From: Undibacterium piscinae | Lineage (GTDB): Bacteria; Pseudomonadota; Gammaproteobacteria; Burkholderiales; Burkholderiaceae_D | Reading direction: 5' to 3' | DNA length: 64,000 nucleotides | Assembly (NCBI GenBank): GCA_003970805.2 | Contig: CP051152.1 | Coordinates: 1,674,001 to 1,738,000, forward strand | In this document: positions 28,026 through 37,579 of the stretch, one piece after another | How positions within the stretch are numbered: the first letter of the stretch is position 1 | Layout: every line of letters begins with the position of its first letter | Position numbers and translations under genes: made by a program | Notes under the pieces: model-generated | Told to the model about the DNA's origin: nothing | Seen by the model: the letters and a program-made list of their open reading frames with translations, nothing else | Database searches by the model: none

Positions 28026-29909
28026 ATGAAGGAGTCCGAAATGAAGCAGTTGCCGATGAAGACGACGCAATCGAAGCTGGCAGCAATCGCAAGTGCGGAT
28101 CAGCCCCACCATATCTGCTATCTGACCGGCGACGAAATACCGGTGAACCCTATGGATATGGCACTGCACAGTCAGATTGCCAAATTTACCGCCGGTGTTT
28201 CTCCCATCAGCGTCATTCTCGCCTGCATGGATTGGGGTCTGCATCTGGCCGCCTCTCCTGGCAAGCAACTCGATTTACTCAAGATGAGGGAAAAGCAGGC
28301 CACAGAATGGCCAAAGTGGATCTCGGAAGCGATCGCGGCAAATGCGGGCGGACAAAAACCCATTACCGAAACCGGTGCGGAACTGCTTGCCGCCGGCAAA
28401 GACGGCCGTTTTGCGTATCCGGGATGGAACGCCTGGCCCTTCAATGCACTAAAGAATTCTTTCCTGCAAACCCAGGAATTCTGGCAAAGCGCCACTACCG
28501 GCGTGCGCGGAGTGTCGGCGCATCACGAGTACGTGGTCAATTTCGTGTCACGCCAGATGCTCGATATGCTGTCCCCGTCCAATTATCCGCTGCTCAACCC
28601 TGAAGTCCTCGCCACCACGGTCGAAACCAAAGGGAAGAATTTAGTCTCCGGCATGCTCCATTGGATGCAGGACAATGGACTGGAATTGGATGTCAATGGC
28701 AATGGCAAGCTGAACCATACTCCCAAACCACTGGCCTATACCCCAGGTCACGAAGTGGCGATTACGCCGGGCAAGGTGGTGTTCCGCAATGACTTGATTG
28801 AGCTGATTCAGTATTCACCGCAGACTGCCAAGGTATTTGCCGAACCAATACTGATCGTGCCGTCCTGGATCATGAAATATTACATTCTCGATCTGTCACA
28901 ACACAACTCACTGGTGCGCTTTCTGGTAGAGCAAGGACATACGGTATTCATGATCTCATGGAAAAATCCGACCAAGGAAGACCGTGACCTGGGCATGCAC
29001 GATTACATAGACAGCGGCCTGTTTGCGGCGCTGGAGGAAGTCGGCCGTATTACCCACAAAAAACCGGTACACGCAGTCGGCTATTGCCTCGGTGGCACAC
29101 TGCTATCGATAGGGGCGGCGGCATTGGCCAATGGCGCTGCGCGCAAAGCCCATCCAGCCCTGCCTCAGATAAAAAGTATCACGCTACTGGCAGCACAAAC
29201 CGATTTCAGCGAGCCAGGCGAACTTGGCTTGTTTATAGACGAGAGCCAGTTAGCTATCCTTGATGCGCAGATGTGGGAAAAAGGCTATCTCGACGGTGAC
29301 CAGATGGCGAGCTCGTTTCAGCTACTCAACTCACGCGATCTGATCTGGTCAAAAATCATGCGCGAATATCAGTTGGGCACGCGTAATTCTCCTAACGATC
29401 TGATGTCCTGGAACGCTGACAGCACACGTCTGCCTTACCGTATGCATAGCGAATACCTGAAACACCTGTTCCTGCATAATGATCTGGCCGAAGGTCGCTA
29501 TGAAGTCAATGGCCATAGCATTGCATTGACCGATCTGCACCTGCCGATGTTCGTGGTAGGTACCGCGCGTGACCACGTCTCTCCCTGGCGCTCGGTCTAC
29601 AAAATCCATCTGCTAAGCGATTCCCCGATCGAGTTCGTGCTGGCCTCGGGTGGTCATAATGCCGGCATCGTCTCAGAACCGGGTCACGCCCATCGCAGCT
29701 ACCAATACCTGCCGGTTGAGAAACGCAGCACCACCTATAGCGACCCGGAAGAATGGCTGGCCGCAGCCAGCACCGCGCCAGGCTCCTGGTGGATACACTG
29801 GCAGCAATGGCTGGAGCAACACTCCAGCCCGAATAAGATTACTGCACTGACACCAGAATCCGATCCGGATTTAGGTGATGCGCCAGGCCAGTATGTGATG
29901 GAGAAATAA
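28026..29909 (+). CDS. phaC: Class I polyhydroxyalkanoate synthase PhaC (627 aa)
   Basis: Polymerises (R)-3-hydroxyacyl-CoA into storage polyester on granules. The alpha/beta-hydrolase core has the lipase-like box GYCLGG with nucleophile Cys354, followed by the catalytic Asp in TARDHVSPW and His in ASGGHNAG. The N-terminal PhaC_N domain (SAHHEYVVNFVSRQMLDML) is present, and length fits class I enzymes. The start at 28026 follows AAGGAG at nine bases; the in-frame ATG 21 bases downstream is less well placed. It stands alone, without phaA/phaB next to it, under a promoter region carrying an FNR-type site. Confidence 0.95.
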   Translation: MKESEMKQLPMKTTQSKLAAIASADQPHHICYLTGDEIPVNPMDMALHSQIAKFTAGVSPISVILACMDWGLHLAASPGKQLDLLKMREKQATEWPKWISEAIAANAGGQKPITETGAELLAAGKDGRFAYPGWNAWPFNALKNSFLQTQEFWQSATTGVRGVSAHHEYVVNFVSRQMLDMLSPSNYPLLNPEVLATTVETKGKNLVSGMLHWMQDNGLELDVNGNGKLNHTPKPLAYTPGHEVAITPGKVVFRNDLIELIQYSPQTAKVFAEPILIVPSWIMKYYILDLSQHNSLVRFLVEQGHTVFMISWKNPTKEDRDLGMHDYIDSGLFAALEEVGRITHKKPVHAVGYCLGGTLLSIGAAALANGAARKAHPALPQIKSITLLAAQTDFSEPGELGLFIDESQLAILDAQMWEKGYLDGDQMASSFQLLNSRDLIWSKIMREYQLGTRNSPNDLMSWNADSTRLPYRMHSEYLKHLFLHNDLAEGRYEVNGHSIALTDLHLPMFVVGTARDHVSPWRSVYKIHLLSDSPIEFVLASGGHNAGIVSEPGHAHRSYQYLPVEKRSTTYSDPEEWLAAASTAPGSWWIHWQQWLEQHSSPNKITALTPESDPDLGDAPGQYVMEK

Positions 29910-30089
29910 GGCCGTATTCCTGCGGCAAATGCGGCTAGCGCCATGTTTGCCTGATCGCCGGACGCACTAAGCCGGATGCCTTGCGCCAGCCCGAACCTCG
30001 GATACTTTTTGACAAATCTGGCACTGCCGCACTCATTGCGGCAGCTTGGCGTAGAATGCAATTCATTACGGTCAAGCAATGGATCCCCT

Positions 30090-31484
30090 ATGTACCCCCA
30101 GGAACCATCAAAAGAGACTTTTCCCGCTGTCGCCGGCATCCGACTGTCGGAGCTGATTGGTGCGCTTAGTCACGCGCTAGACATCACCGAAGGCCAGCCA
30201 GAAGGCCATTGCCTACGCTGCTGCTGGATAGGTATGCATATAGGCCGTGAGATAGGCTTGCCGGAAGATCAGCTGTGGGACCTCTATTACACTCTATTAC
30301 TCAAAGACTTGGGTTGTAGCAGCAATGCCGCACGCATCTGTGAACTGTATCTGACCGATGACCTTCAATTCAAGCGCGACTTCAAAACTGTCGGTGACAG
30401 CTTGCCCAAGGTATTGCAGTTCGTACTCAAGCACACGGGGCTCAAAGCTGGCCTGGCAGAGCGTTTTCGCAGTGTCCTGACGATATTAAGGGATGGCAGT
30501 GAGATCGCGCATGAACTCATCGCCACGCGCTGCCAGCGCGGTGCCGAAATCGCCCGCCTGTTACGGTTCTCGGAAGATGTCGCCTGCGGCATCTATAGTC
30601 TGGACGAACATTTTAACGGCCAAGGCAAACCGCAAGGACTGAGCGGTGAAAGCATTCCCGTATTTGCCCGTATTGCCCTGCTGGCCCAAGTGATAGATGT
30701 ATTCCATACCACCGATGGCGCACAGGCCGCGATGGACGAAGTGCATCTGCGTGCCGGGCGCTGGTTTGACCCGCAACTGGTGCAATCCTTCGAGACCGTA
30801 GCGCAATACCCTGGTTTCTGGAGCACGCTAAACTCCGCCGGCATAGCCGATGCGGTACTCGAACTGGAACCGCACAGCCATGAGGTGCCGGTCGATGATG
30901 ACTATCTCGATGACATCGCTGCCGCCTTCGGTCAGGTAGTCGATTCGAAAAGTCCCTACACCAGCGGCCATAGCGCCCGGGTCGCTTTATATACCGACAT
31001 GATCGCCGAATCCTTAGGGCTTTCCGCTGAACGCCGCAGATGGCTAAAGCGCGGTGCCTTATTGCATGACGTAGGTAAATTAGGGGTCAGTAATAGCATA
31101 CTCGACAAGGCAGGCAAACTCGATGCGGAAGAATGGGATGCGGTGAAATTACATGCCAGCTATACCGAAACCATACTCGCGCGCATCAGCGCATTTTCGG
31201 AACTGGCCAAGGTGGCGGCGGCACACCATGAACGACTTGACGGCGCCGGTTATCCGCGCGGACTGAGCGCAGCCGACATCAGCCTCGACACACGCATCAT
31301 CACTACCGCCGATATTTTTGACGCAATAACCGCCGAGCGTCCGTATCGTGGCGCAATTCCTATTGCACGTACTCTGGAAATGATGGCGGAGACCGTGGGT
31401 AGCGCCATCGATGCCACGTGTTTCGAGGCACTCAAGGCAGCGCTGCTACGTCTGTCAGAAAAATCCCCGCCACAGCATGACTGA
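30090..31484 (+). CDS. HD-GYP domain phosphohydrolase, probable cyclic-di-GMP phosphodiesterase (464 aa)
   Basis: The C-terminal domain shows the HD-GYP pattern: SGHSARVALY, LLHDVGKLG with His326-Asp327, HHERLDGAGYP (379-389) and TRIITTADIFDAITAERPY, so the metal ligands and GYP motif are complete. The N-terminal half is a diverged HD-like sensor region (HCLRCCWIGMHIGREIGL) as in other two-HD proteins. No membrane segment is seen. I place the start at 30090; the frame stays open upstream to 29976 without good start support. It would degrade cyclic-di-GMP, opposing the diguanylate cyclase encoded convergently next to it. Confidence 0.9.
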   Translation: MYPQEPSKETFPAVAGIRLSELIGALSHALDITEGQPEGHCLRCCWIGMHIGREIGLPEDQLWDLYYTLLLKDLGCSSNAARICELYLTDDLQFKRDFKTVGDSLPKVLQFVLKHTGLKAGLAERFRSVLTILRDGSEIAHELIATRCQRGAEIARLLRFSEDVACGIYSLDEHFNGQGKPQGLSGESIPVFARIALLAQVIDVFHTTDGAQAAMDEVHLRAGRWFDPQLVQSFETVAQYPGFWSTLNSAGIADAVLELEPHSHEVPVDDDYLDDIAAAFGQVVDSKSPYTSGHSARVALYTDMIAESLGLSAERRRWLKRGALLHDVGKLGVSNSILDKAGKLDAEEWDAVKLHASYTETILARISAFSELAKVAAAHHERLDGAGYPRGLSAADISLDTRIITTADIFDAITAERPYRGAIPIARTLEMMAETVGSAIDATCFEALKAALLRLSEKSPPQHD

Positions 31485-31539
31485 CAATCACCGCGAACCA
31501 AGCGCGGCAAGCCGATCTCAAACAGGCTAGGCCGCACCA

Positions 31540-33519
31540 TCAGCTCGCCTGAAAAACCTGCACATTATCGCGTCCGCTGGTCTTGGCGTGATACATGGCA
31601 AAGTCCGCATGTTTAGCCAGCGAGATATCATCGTGACCATGCTCAGGGTAAATTGCTATACCTATGCTGGTAGATATCGACAAAATCTTGTTATCCACCA
31701 CAAAAACCTGATTGAGTGCAATGCGGATTTTTTCAGCGACCAATAACGCCGCCTCAGCGCCGGCCACATCGGGCAACAACACCACAAACTCATCGCCACC
31801 GATGCGGCCTACGGTATCCGAATCACGCAGGCAAGCGGACATGCGCCTGGCCGCTTCCTGTAGCAGCAGATCGCCGACTGCGTGGCCGTGCGCATCGTTG
31901 ATCGGTTTAAATTTATCAAGATCGATAAACATCAACGCCAGTTTGCCCTTATTTCTTTTAGCCAGTGCCAAAGCTTGTATGACGCGTTCAAAAAAAAGCG
32001 AACGGTTCGGCAAATTGGTCAGAAAATCATAATGCGCCAAATGCGCGAGCCTGTCGTGCGCTTGCTTGCGCTCGCTAATATCGAGTTTGACGGCAACAAA
32101 ATTAGTGATTTCTCCAGCGGCATTCTTGACTGGCGCGATATGCGTCTCTTCCCAATAAATTTCGCCATTCTTGCGGCGATTCACCAACTCGCCGCTCCAT
32201 AACTCACCGCGCTTGAGGCACCGCCACATATCACCGTAGGTGGCGCGCTCGGTAATACCTGACTGCAAAAAACTCGGTGTCCGCCCTATCGCCTCGGCAG
32301 CGGTGTAGCCGGTTTCACTGCTGAACTTGGGATTGACATACTGGATAATATTATCCGGGCCACTAATAATGACGGAGGTCGGACTTTGCTGTATCGCGGT
32401 CGAAAAAATCTTTAGTCTCTGCTCAGTCTGCGTAACAATGCTCAGGCTATGTTTGAGTTTTTTATTCACCCTATAGATATACACGGCGGCAGCACCGACC
32501 ACGGTGACAACCGCCAAAACCGCAGCCAGGATGCCATACAAAAATGCGTAATTAACGCTAGGATTGGCGTCGTACAAAAAGCCATCGAGCGAGAAATTTT
32601 CAGGCAACAGAGCAATCTCGGCATACACCTCAGCGATATGCCGCCACCGCCCCGGATGCATATAACCTATAGGCAACAAGTCGGTACGCATCAAATCCAC
32701 CATCGCCGCCGCTTCATAGTTGAGCACTTCACGTGGCGTTTTCTGCGAATATTTAGCCAATATCAGGTCTATGATTTCTTGCGGATGTGCCATCGCATAT
32801 TCCCAGCCGCGTAAGCTGGCGGCACGAAATGCCTTGACTCGCTCAGGGTGACGCTGAATTTCCCGCTCCGAGGTAAACAAGGTATCACCATAAAAGTCTA
32901 TCCCCGCAGAACGGGGCGTATAAACCTGATAGGCAAAACCTAGCTGATCATAATAATACGGCTCATTACTAAGGTAAGCAGACTGCGCATCGGTATTGCC
33001 CTCGATCAGATCATAGGAATGAAAACTATGCGTTTGTTGTTTGATACCGGCAGGCAGTACCCCCTCACGCTTCAGATAGGCCCGCAACTCGTCGGACTGC
33101 GGCCCCATCATGATACGTTTTCCCATCAGGTGATGAATATTCTGTCTGTGACTATGCCCTGCCGCAATCAGCACCAGCGGCGAATGCTGGAAAATCACCG
33201 CAAGGGCAACCACAGGCTTGCCGGCCTTACGATCCAGTAGAAGATTACTTGAGCCAACGCCAAAATCGGCCTTGCCGGACAAGATCTCTGCGGTGACATC
33301 AAGACCGGGCACGGCCTCCCTGAGGCTCACATCCAATCCGGCCTGGCGGTAATAACCAAGTTCTTGCGCCGCGTAGTAACCGGCAAACTGAAATGCATGC
33401 TGCCATTTCAGCTGCAACGTCACTGGCTCAAGCGCCCTGGCGGAAATCAACGCCACGGGAAGACATTGCAGTAGCAATGTCGCCATCAAGGTGAAAAAAA
33501 ATCGTAAACGTAAGCTCAT
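31540..33519 (-). CDS. NMT1/THI5-like periplasmic sensor fused to PAS and GGDEF domains (659 aa)
   Basis: Membrane diguanylate cyclase. An N-terminal signal sequence (FFFTLMATLLLQCLPVALIS) is followed by an NMT1-type substrate-binding domain (LQLKWQHAFQFAGYYAAQE) to about residue 320. Then come one transmembrane helix (FLYGILAAVLAVVTVVGAAA), a short coiled linker, a PAS domain with PAC (QSPTSVIISGPDNIIQYVNP to TNFVAVKLDISERKQA) and a catalytic GGDEF domain with the motif at 574-578. The RxxD inhibitory site appears as RDSD before it. The binding domain suggests that a pyrimidine- or thiamine-precursor-like ligand controls cyclic-di-GMP synthesis. It converges on the HD-GYP gene with 55 bases between. 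Confidence 0.9.
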   Translation of the reverse strand: MSLRLRFFFTLMATLLLQCLPVALISARALEPVTLQLKWQHAFQFAGYYAAQELGYYRQAGLDVSLREAVPGLDVTAEILSGKADFGVGSSNLLLDRKAGKPVVALAVIFQHSPLVLIAAGHSHRQNIHHLMGKRIMMGPQSDELRAYLKREGVLPAGIKQQTHSFHSYDLIEGNTDAQSAYLSNEPYYYDQLGFAYQVYTPRSAGIDFYGDTLFTSEREIQRHPERVKAFRAASLRGWEYAMAHPQEIIDLILAKYSQKTPREVLNYEAAAMVDLMRTDLLPIGYMHPGRWRHIAEVYAEIALLPENFSLDGFLYDANPSVNYAFLYGILAAVLAVVTVVGAAAVYIYRVNKKLKHSLSIVTQTEQRLKIFSTAIQQSPTSVIISGPDNIIQYVNPKFSSETGYTAAEAIGRTPSFLQSGITERATYGDMWRCLKRGELWSGELVNRRKNGEIYWEETHIAPVKNAAGEITNFVAVKLDISERKQAHDRLAHLAHYDFLTNLPNRSLFFERVIQALALAKRNKGKLALMFIDLDKFKPINDAHGHAVGDLLLQEAARRMSACLRDSDTVGRIGGDEFVVLLPDVAGAEAALLVAEKIRIALNQVFVVDNKILSISTSIGIAIYPEHGHDDISLAKHADFAMYHAKTSGRDNVQVFQAS

Positions 33520-33641
33520 TGTGAATAAAGTGTTTATACGCTCAGGCGGCGCTTGATCAGGCCTAGAAATCTTCTAGAACTTGGTGCGGAATCAAGACCC
33601 TGTAGCGTGCCGGCAAACCGGCAGATGTTGCAAATGTTGAT

Positions 33642-34241
33642 TTAGGCTCGCAAACGCTTGCGAATACGGCTCAGTGCTTCTGGGGTGACGCCCAGATAAT
33701 GCGCCACGTCGCGCAATTGTATACGCGGCGACAATAAGGGATAGGTTTTAAGAAACGACTGATAACGCTGTTCCGGTGCCATGGTCAGCAACTCGCGTTC
33801 GCGCTGGTCTTTGCGCACGATATGCCATTCCAGCAACTGGTGAGTGGCTTTCTGCCACTCCGGGTGGCGTGCCATCAATTGTTTTAATTGAGAAAAGTCG
33901 ACTTGCTCCACACTACACTCCTCCAGCGCGGTAGCGAAATAATCGGTTTTCAAGCCGGCAATGAGTACGTTGGGACAGGCAAAAAAATCACCTTCACCGA
34001 TAAAAGACTTGATCCACTCCTGCCCGTCTTCGCTCAGGTAGGTCAGCTTAACGATACCACTACGCACCACATACAGATAGGGCTGCCATTCACCGGCGGC
34101 AAAGATATCCTCGCCCTTGCCAAAGGATTGCAAATGAAATGAGGCTTCCAGTTTTTCCCAGTCGGGCAACGCTCCGCCAGCGGCTCTTTCCAGTAAAACT
34201 TTGGTATTTTGCATGCCCGAAAAATCAGTGATACTGGCCAT
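33642..34241 (-). CDS. Crp/Fnr-family transcriptional regulator (199 aa)
   Basis: N-terminal cyclic-nucleotide-binding-like beta-roll (FAAGEWQPYLYVVRSGIVKL) and C-terminal winged helix-turn-helix (IQLRDVAHYLGVTPEALSRI). The recognition helix carries the E-x-x-S-R pattern that in FNR contacts TTGAT half-sites. It lacks the N-terminal cysteines that hold the FNR iron-sulphur cluster, so it is not an oxygen sensor of the FNR kind. In-frame ATGs at 34241 and at residue 10 are both possible. The gene lies three bases after msbA on the same strand. Its ligand is unknown. Confidence 0.88.
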   Translation of the reverse strand: MASITDFSGMQNTKVLLERAAGGALPDWEKLEASFHLQSFGKGEDIFAAGEWQPYLYVVRSGIVKLTYLSEDGQEWIKSFIGEGDFFACPNVLIAGLKTDYFATALEECSVEQVDFSQLKQLMARHPEWQKATHQLLEWHIVRKDQRERELLTMAPEQRYQSFLKTYPLLSPRIQLRDVAHYLGVTPEALSRIRKRLRA

Positions 34242-34243
34242 GC

Positions 34244-35980
34244 TTATCCTGCAAACTGCAAGCGGTACAAATTGGCATACACACCTTCATGCGCCAGCAA
34301 TTCTGCGTGGCTACCGATTTCGACGATGCCACCGTCGACCAGCACCACGATACGGCTGGCGCGTTCTATCGTGGAAAGCCGATGGGCGATCACCAGCGTG
34401 GTACGGCCTAACATCAGCTCATCAAGCGCCTCTTGTACCGCGCGCTCGGATTCGCTGTCGAGTGCCGAGGTAGCCTCATCGAGTATCAGGATAGGCGCAT
34501 TCTTATAAATGGCCCTGGCAATGGCGAGACGCTGACGCTGACCGCCCGATAATCGCATGCCGTTATCACCTATCATGGTATGCAAGCCATCGGGCAAATC
34601 AGCGACCACTTCGCTCAGATGGGCAGCCTGCAGTGCGGCATTGATCCGCTCTTGATCGGGTTCGGCATCACCGTAAGCGACGTTAGCGGCAATACTGTCA
34701 TCAAACAAAATCACGTTCTGCCCGACCATGGCGATCTGTTCGCGCAAACTGGACAAGGAAATGTCTTGCAGTGATACACCGTCGAGCAAAACCGCGCCCG
34801 AATCAGGCGAATAAAAACGTGGCACCAGATTAACCAGGGAAGTCTTGCCGCCGCCTGACATGCCGACCAGCGCGATAGTTTCACCAGGCTGTATGCACAG
34901 ATTGATATCCGACAAGGCCACTTGCTCCTGCCCCGGATAACTAAAACGCGTATTGACAAATTCCAGCTTACCCCGCGCCCTGCCGCCCAGCTGCTTGCCA
35001 CTGTCCTGTTCGCCTTGCGCATCGATCATGCCAAACACCGATTCGGCGGCCGCCAAGCCGCGCTGCATAGGGCCATTCAAATCGGCCAGATGCTTCAGGG
35101 GTGTCAGCAACATCATCATGGCTGTAATGAATTCAACAAAATTACCCACCGTGGTCGTACCTGCTTTGGCTTGCACTACCGCCAGCATGATCACGATCGC
35201 CACCGCAACGGCGGCCAGCAATTGGGTGGCCGGGGTGGTGGAGGATACCGCCACCGTAGTTTTCATGGTGTAGCCACGCAACTTCTCGTTTTTTTGATCA
35301 AAGCGCTGTTGCTCGTAATGCTGGCCGCCAAAAATGCGTATCACCTGATGGGCGCGGGTCGCCTCTTCTATCACCTGGGTCAACTCACCATTGACATCAA
35401 GCTGATCCTTATTGAGTTTGCGCAAACGCTTACTGACGCTTCTGACCAGATACGCCATGGTCGGTATCAAGACTATCGTCACCAGCGTCAAACGCCAGTT
35501 ACGCCAGAGTAAAAAGCTCATCAAGGCAATCACCGTCAGGGAATCACGAATCAGGGTGGTCATCGAGACTTTCACCATATCGACGATTTGCTGCGCTTCG
35601 GTCATGATGGTGTTGATGATGCGCCCGCTCGATTCAGAATGGTAAAACTGCACGGGTACGCTGAGTATTTTGGCAAAAATCTGCGCGCGCAGATCATTCA
35701 ACAACCGTGTCGAAACCCAACTCATCATGTAACTGGTGGTAAAAGTACAGACCCCGCGCAACAGAAAAATACCTATGATGGCAGCCGGGATTTTCCATAA
35801 GGCCAGCGTGGTGTGCTCGCCCTTAAAACCGTGATCGAGCAAATAGCCCAATACGCGCGGGAACATCACCTCGGTCAAGGCGGTGCCTAGCATGGTCAGC
35901 AAAGTCAGAATCAGGCGTTGCTTATGCTTGCGCATGGAAAGCCATAGACGCTTGAAGATGGCGATAGTATGTGTATTCAT
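34244..35980 (-). CDS. msbA: Lipid A export ATP-binding/permease protein MsbA (578 aa)
   Basis: Half-transporter that flips lipid A-core across the inner membrane. It has six N-terminal membrane segments within residues 20-310 and a C-terminal ATPase with Walker A GMSGGGKT (373-380), LSGGQRQRLAIARAI and LILDEATSALDS. Length (578) and the SGRIINTIMTEAQQIVDMVK segment fit MsbA proteins. The Crp/Fnr gene follows closely, and the O-antigen ligase gene lies upstream on the same strand, separated by a palindromic repeat, so this is an envelope-assembly neighbourhood. Confidence 0.92.
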   Translation of the reverse strand: MNTHTIAIFKRLWLSMRKHKQRLILTLLTMLGTALTEVMFPRVLGYLLDHGFKGEHTTLALWKIPAAIIGIFLLRGVCTFTTSYMMSWVSTRLLNDLRAQIFAKILSVPVQFYHSESSGRIINTIMTEAQQIVDMVKVSMTTLIRDSLTVIALMSFLLWRNWRLTLVTIVLIPTMAYLVRSVSKRLRKLNKDQLDVNGELTQVIEEATRAHQVIRIFGGQHYEQQRFDQKNEKLRGYTMKTTVAVSSTTPATQLLAAVAVAIVIMLAVVQAKAGTTTVGNFVEFITAMMMLLTPLKHLADLNGPMQRGLAAAESVFGMIDAQGEQDSGKQLGGRARGKLEFVNTRFSYPGQEQVALSDINLCIQPGETIALVGMSGGGKTSLVNLVPRFYSPDSGAVLLDGVSLQDISLSSLREQIAMVGQNVILFDDSIAANVAYGDAEPDQERINAALQAAHLSEVVADLPDGLHTMIGDNGMRLSGGQRQRLAIARAIYKNAPILILDEATSALDSESERAVQEALDELMLGRTTLVIAHRLSTIERASRIVVLVDGGIVEIGSHAELLAHEGVYANLYRLQFAG

Positions 35981-36002
35981 TGTTTATTTCTCAGAGACAC
36001 AA

Positions 36003-36060
36003 CGCAGTATCCATGCGCCTTTTCAGGCATTTTGATGCCAGAAGGCGCATGGATACTGCG
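36003..36060. repeat. Long palindromic intergenic repeat, copy A
   Basis: Perfect 19-base arms CGCAGTATCCATGCGCCTT and AAGGCGCATGGATACTGCG enclose a 20-base centre that itself holds GGCAT/ATGCC. It shares the core CATGCGCCTT...AAGGCGCATGG and the inner CAGGC with copies at 53922-53980 and 54715-54772. It lies between the O-antigen ligase gene and msbA, upstream of the msbA start. Confidence 0.85.
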
Positions 36061-36148
36061 TTTTCATTTTTGGGTAATTCTAAAACTTATTTCCAGAGAG
36101 CATACCTTTGTGGCACATCCTGGTAATACTAATACCGGGATACCGGGA

Positions 36149-36206
36149 TATTGCTCCGGTGCGCTTCGCGCTCTGTGCCTCTAAAATGTGGTTTTTAGAA
36201 ACGCCC
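36149..36206. repeat. Degenerate partial copy of the 122-bp MITE-like repeat
   Basis: TATTGCTCCGGT followed after 30 bases by GGTTTTTAGAA-n3-CCC matches the reverse complement of one half of the element at 54584-54705 in both order and spacing. The other half is missing or unrecognisable. It sits just downstream of the O-antigen ligase stop codon. Confidence 0.6.
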
Positions 36207-36221
36207 TTTTTCAAAAGTACT

Positions 36222-37577
36222 TTATTTCTTTGTCACGCCTGCCAGTGGTATCGCCAGCAAGATCATGAACGCCATGCCAAACACACCGTCACGCAGGATA
36301 GCGTTAAACATGCCGCCGACCATCATAGTAAGCCCTAACATCGCCAATAACATGGCGCGCTCCTGATGTTCTCCCGCCAGCATTTTCCTGGCGAGCAGCA
36401 GTTGCCGGCACCAGATCCACAGCAAGGCAAAGACACCGAACGCCCCCAACTCGGTGGCGTACAGCAGATAGTCATTATGCGGGGTGGTCATGGCTTGGCT
36501 CATCATGCCTTGGGCGCGCTCGTGGTACAAAGACAGCCAGTTGCCGATACCGTGCCCGCTCCAGGGTTTCTCGGCAATGATCTGGCCGGTGATTTTGTAA
36601 ATCTCCAGCCGCATGCCATCTTCACCGATTTGCTTTCCCTGATTGAAATTACGAATCTGATGTACGGTACAAACGCCGCGTTGCAGCAGGATAGCTGCAG
36701 GATTGAGATGCTGCTCAGCTACCATCACCTTGGTCAGACAGGTAAGCGGCGGCGGCAAGTCAGCGACGTATTTCACGCCCCCGGCCAATAGCAGGCCCAG
36801 TACGCTCAAGGCCAGCATGCTGCGCCAGTTCAAAGTCACATTACGCAGCAGCATTAAACCACAGAGCAAAATAAATATCAGACTGGCGGTGCGGGTTTTG
36901 GCAAATAGCAGCAAGGCGATCACCACATAAGCCAGTGCCAGTGCGCGCAACAAAGTATGATTTTTATGCCAGCGCCAGGCATGCAACATCCAGCCAGCGG
37001 CGATCGCCAGCAATATCCCCAGTAAGATCGATTTATTTCCCTCGTACACCACATAGCTGCGGAACAAGGTGGTAGTTGGCAATAAGCCCGCCGCAGCCAG
37101 GTAAAACAAGCTGGAGGCGTAAATCGCTCCGCCAAAGAATACCAGTTGCGCACGCGCCTGCCACTGATTTGCTGCGGCCGCAGTGCCTGTGCCTGTGCCT
37201 AAGCCTAAGCCAGAGCCCACTGCCAGAAATGGCAACAGAAACAGGTAGGTCTGATAATGCCAAAAACTTGACCAGAATTCTCCGGCAGGCCTGGACTGGA
37301 ACAGCGCAACCACTATGCTCAGTACAGTCAAGGCCAGCACCGGCGGCAGCATAGGGTGCGATCTGACTCGCAGCCATTTGCGCGCATAGTCACCCGATAT
37401 CAGCAGGCTAAGGGCAAACAGCAAGACCCCCGCATACATCACGCCAACCGGGAAAAACAGGCTTAGCGGCAACCACGTCAAGACCTGCTGCGGCAAAGCA
37501 GAGCGCCAGGATGCCCCGGATAATTGACGAGCGGATTCCAGACCCCTGGTCTGGCTTTGAATAACAGGTTCACTCAT
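36222..37577 (-). CDS. O-antigen ligase/polymerase family membrane protein (451 aa)
   Basis: Polytopic protein with about ten to twelve hydrophobic segments and a large periplasmic loop. It contains GHGIGNWL and PHNDYLLYATELG (His367), typical of the Wzy_C/WaaL superfamily that transfers or polymerises undecaprenyl-linked glycans. The start at 37577 lies three bases after the dnaE stop codon; the frame is open further up inside dnaE but without reason to use it. A Gly/Thr run (GLGLGTGTGT) is encoded by short hexameric repeats around 37193. Whether it is the core-O-antigen ligase or another family member cannot be decided; msbA next door favours a lipopolysaccharide role. Confidence 0.8.
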   Translation of the reverse strand: MSEPVIQSQTRGLESARQLSGASWRSALPQQVLTWLPLSLFFPVGVMYAGVLLFALSLLISGDYARKWLRVRSHPMLPPVLALTVLSIVVALFQSRPAGEFWSSFWHYQTYLFLLPFLAVGSGLGLGTGTGTAAAANQWQARAQLVFFGGAIYASSLFYLAAAGLLPTTTLFRSYVVYEGNKSILLGILLAIAAGWMLHAWRWHKNHTLLRALALAYVVIALLLFAKTRTASLIFILLCGLMLLRNVTLNWRSMLALSVLGLLLAGGVKYVADLPPPLTCLTKVMVAEQHLNPAAILLQRGVCTVHQIRNFNQGKQIGEDGMRLEIYKITGQIIAEKPWSGHGIGNWLSLYHERAQGMMSQAMTTPHNDYLLYATELGAFGVFALLWIWCRQLLLARKMLAGEHQERAMLLAMLGLTMMVGGMFNAILRDGVFGMAFMILLAIPLAGVTKK

Positions 37578-37579
37578 GA

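Noticed and set aside
33555..33585. Palindromic TTCTAG/CTAGAA sequence upstream of the NMT1-GGDEF gene
   Set aside because: Short and overlapping by chance-level self-complementarity; no known bacterial operator consensus fits.
33642..34241. Crp/Fnr-type gene as the oxygen sensor for the phaC FNR box
   Set aside because: It lacks the cysteine cluster needed for iron-sulphur sensing, so it should not be equated with FNR/Anr despite a compatible recognition helix.
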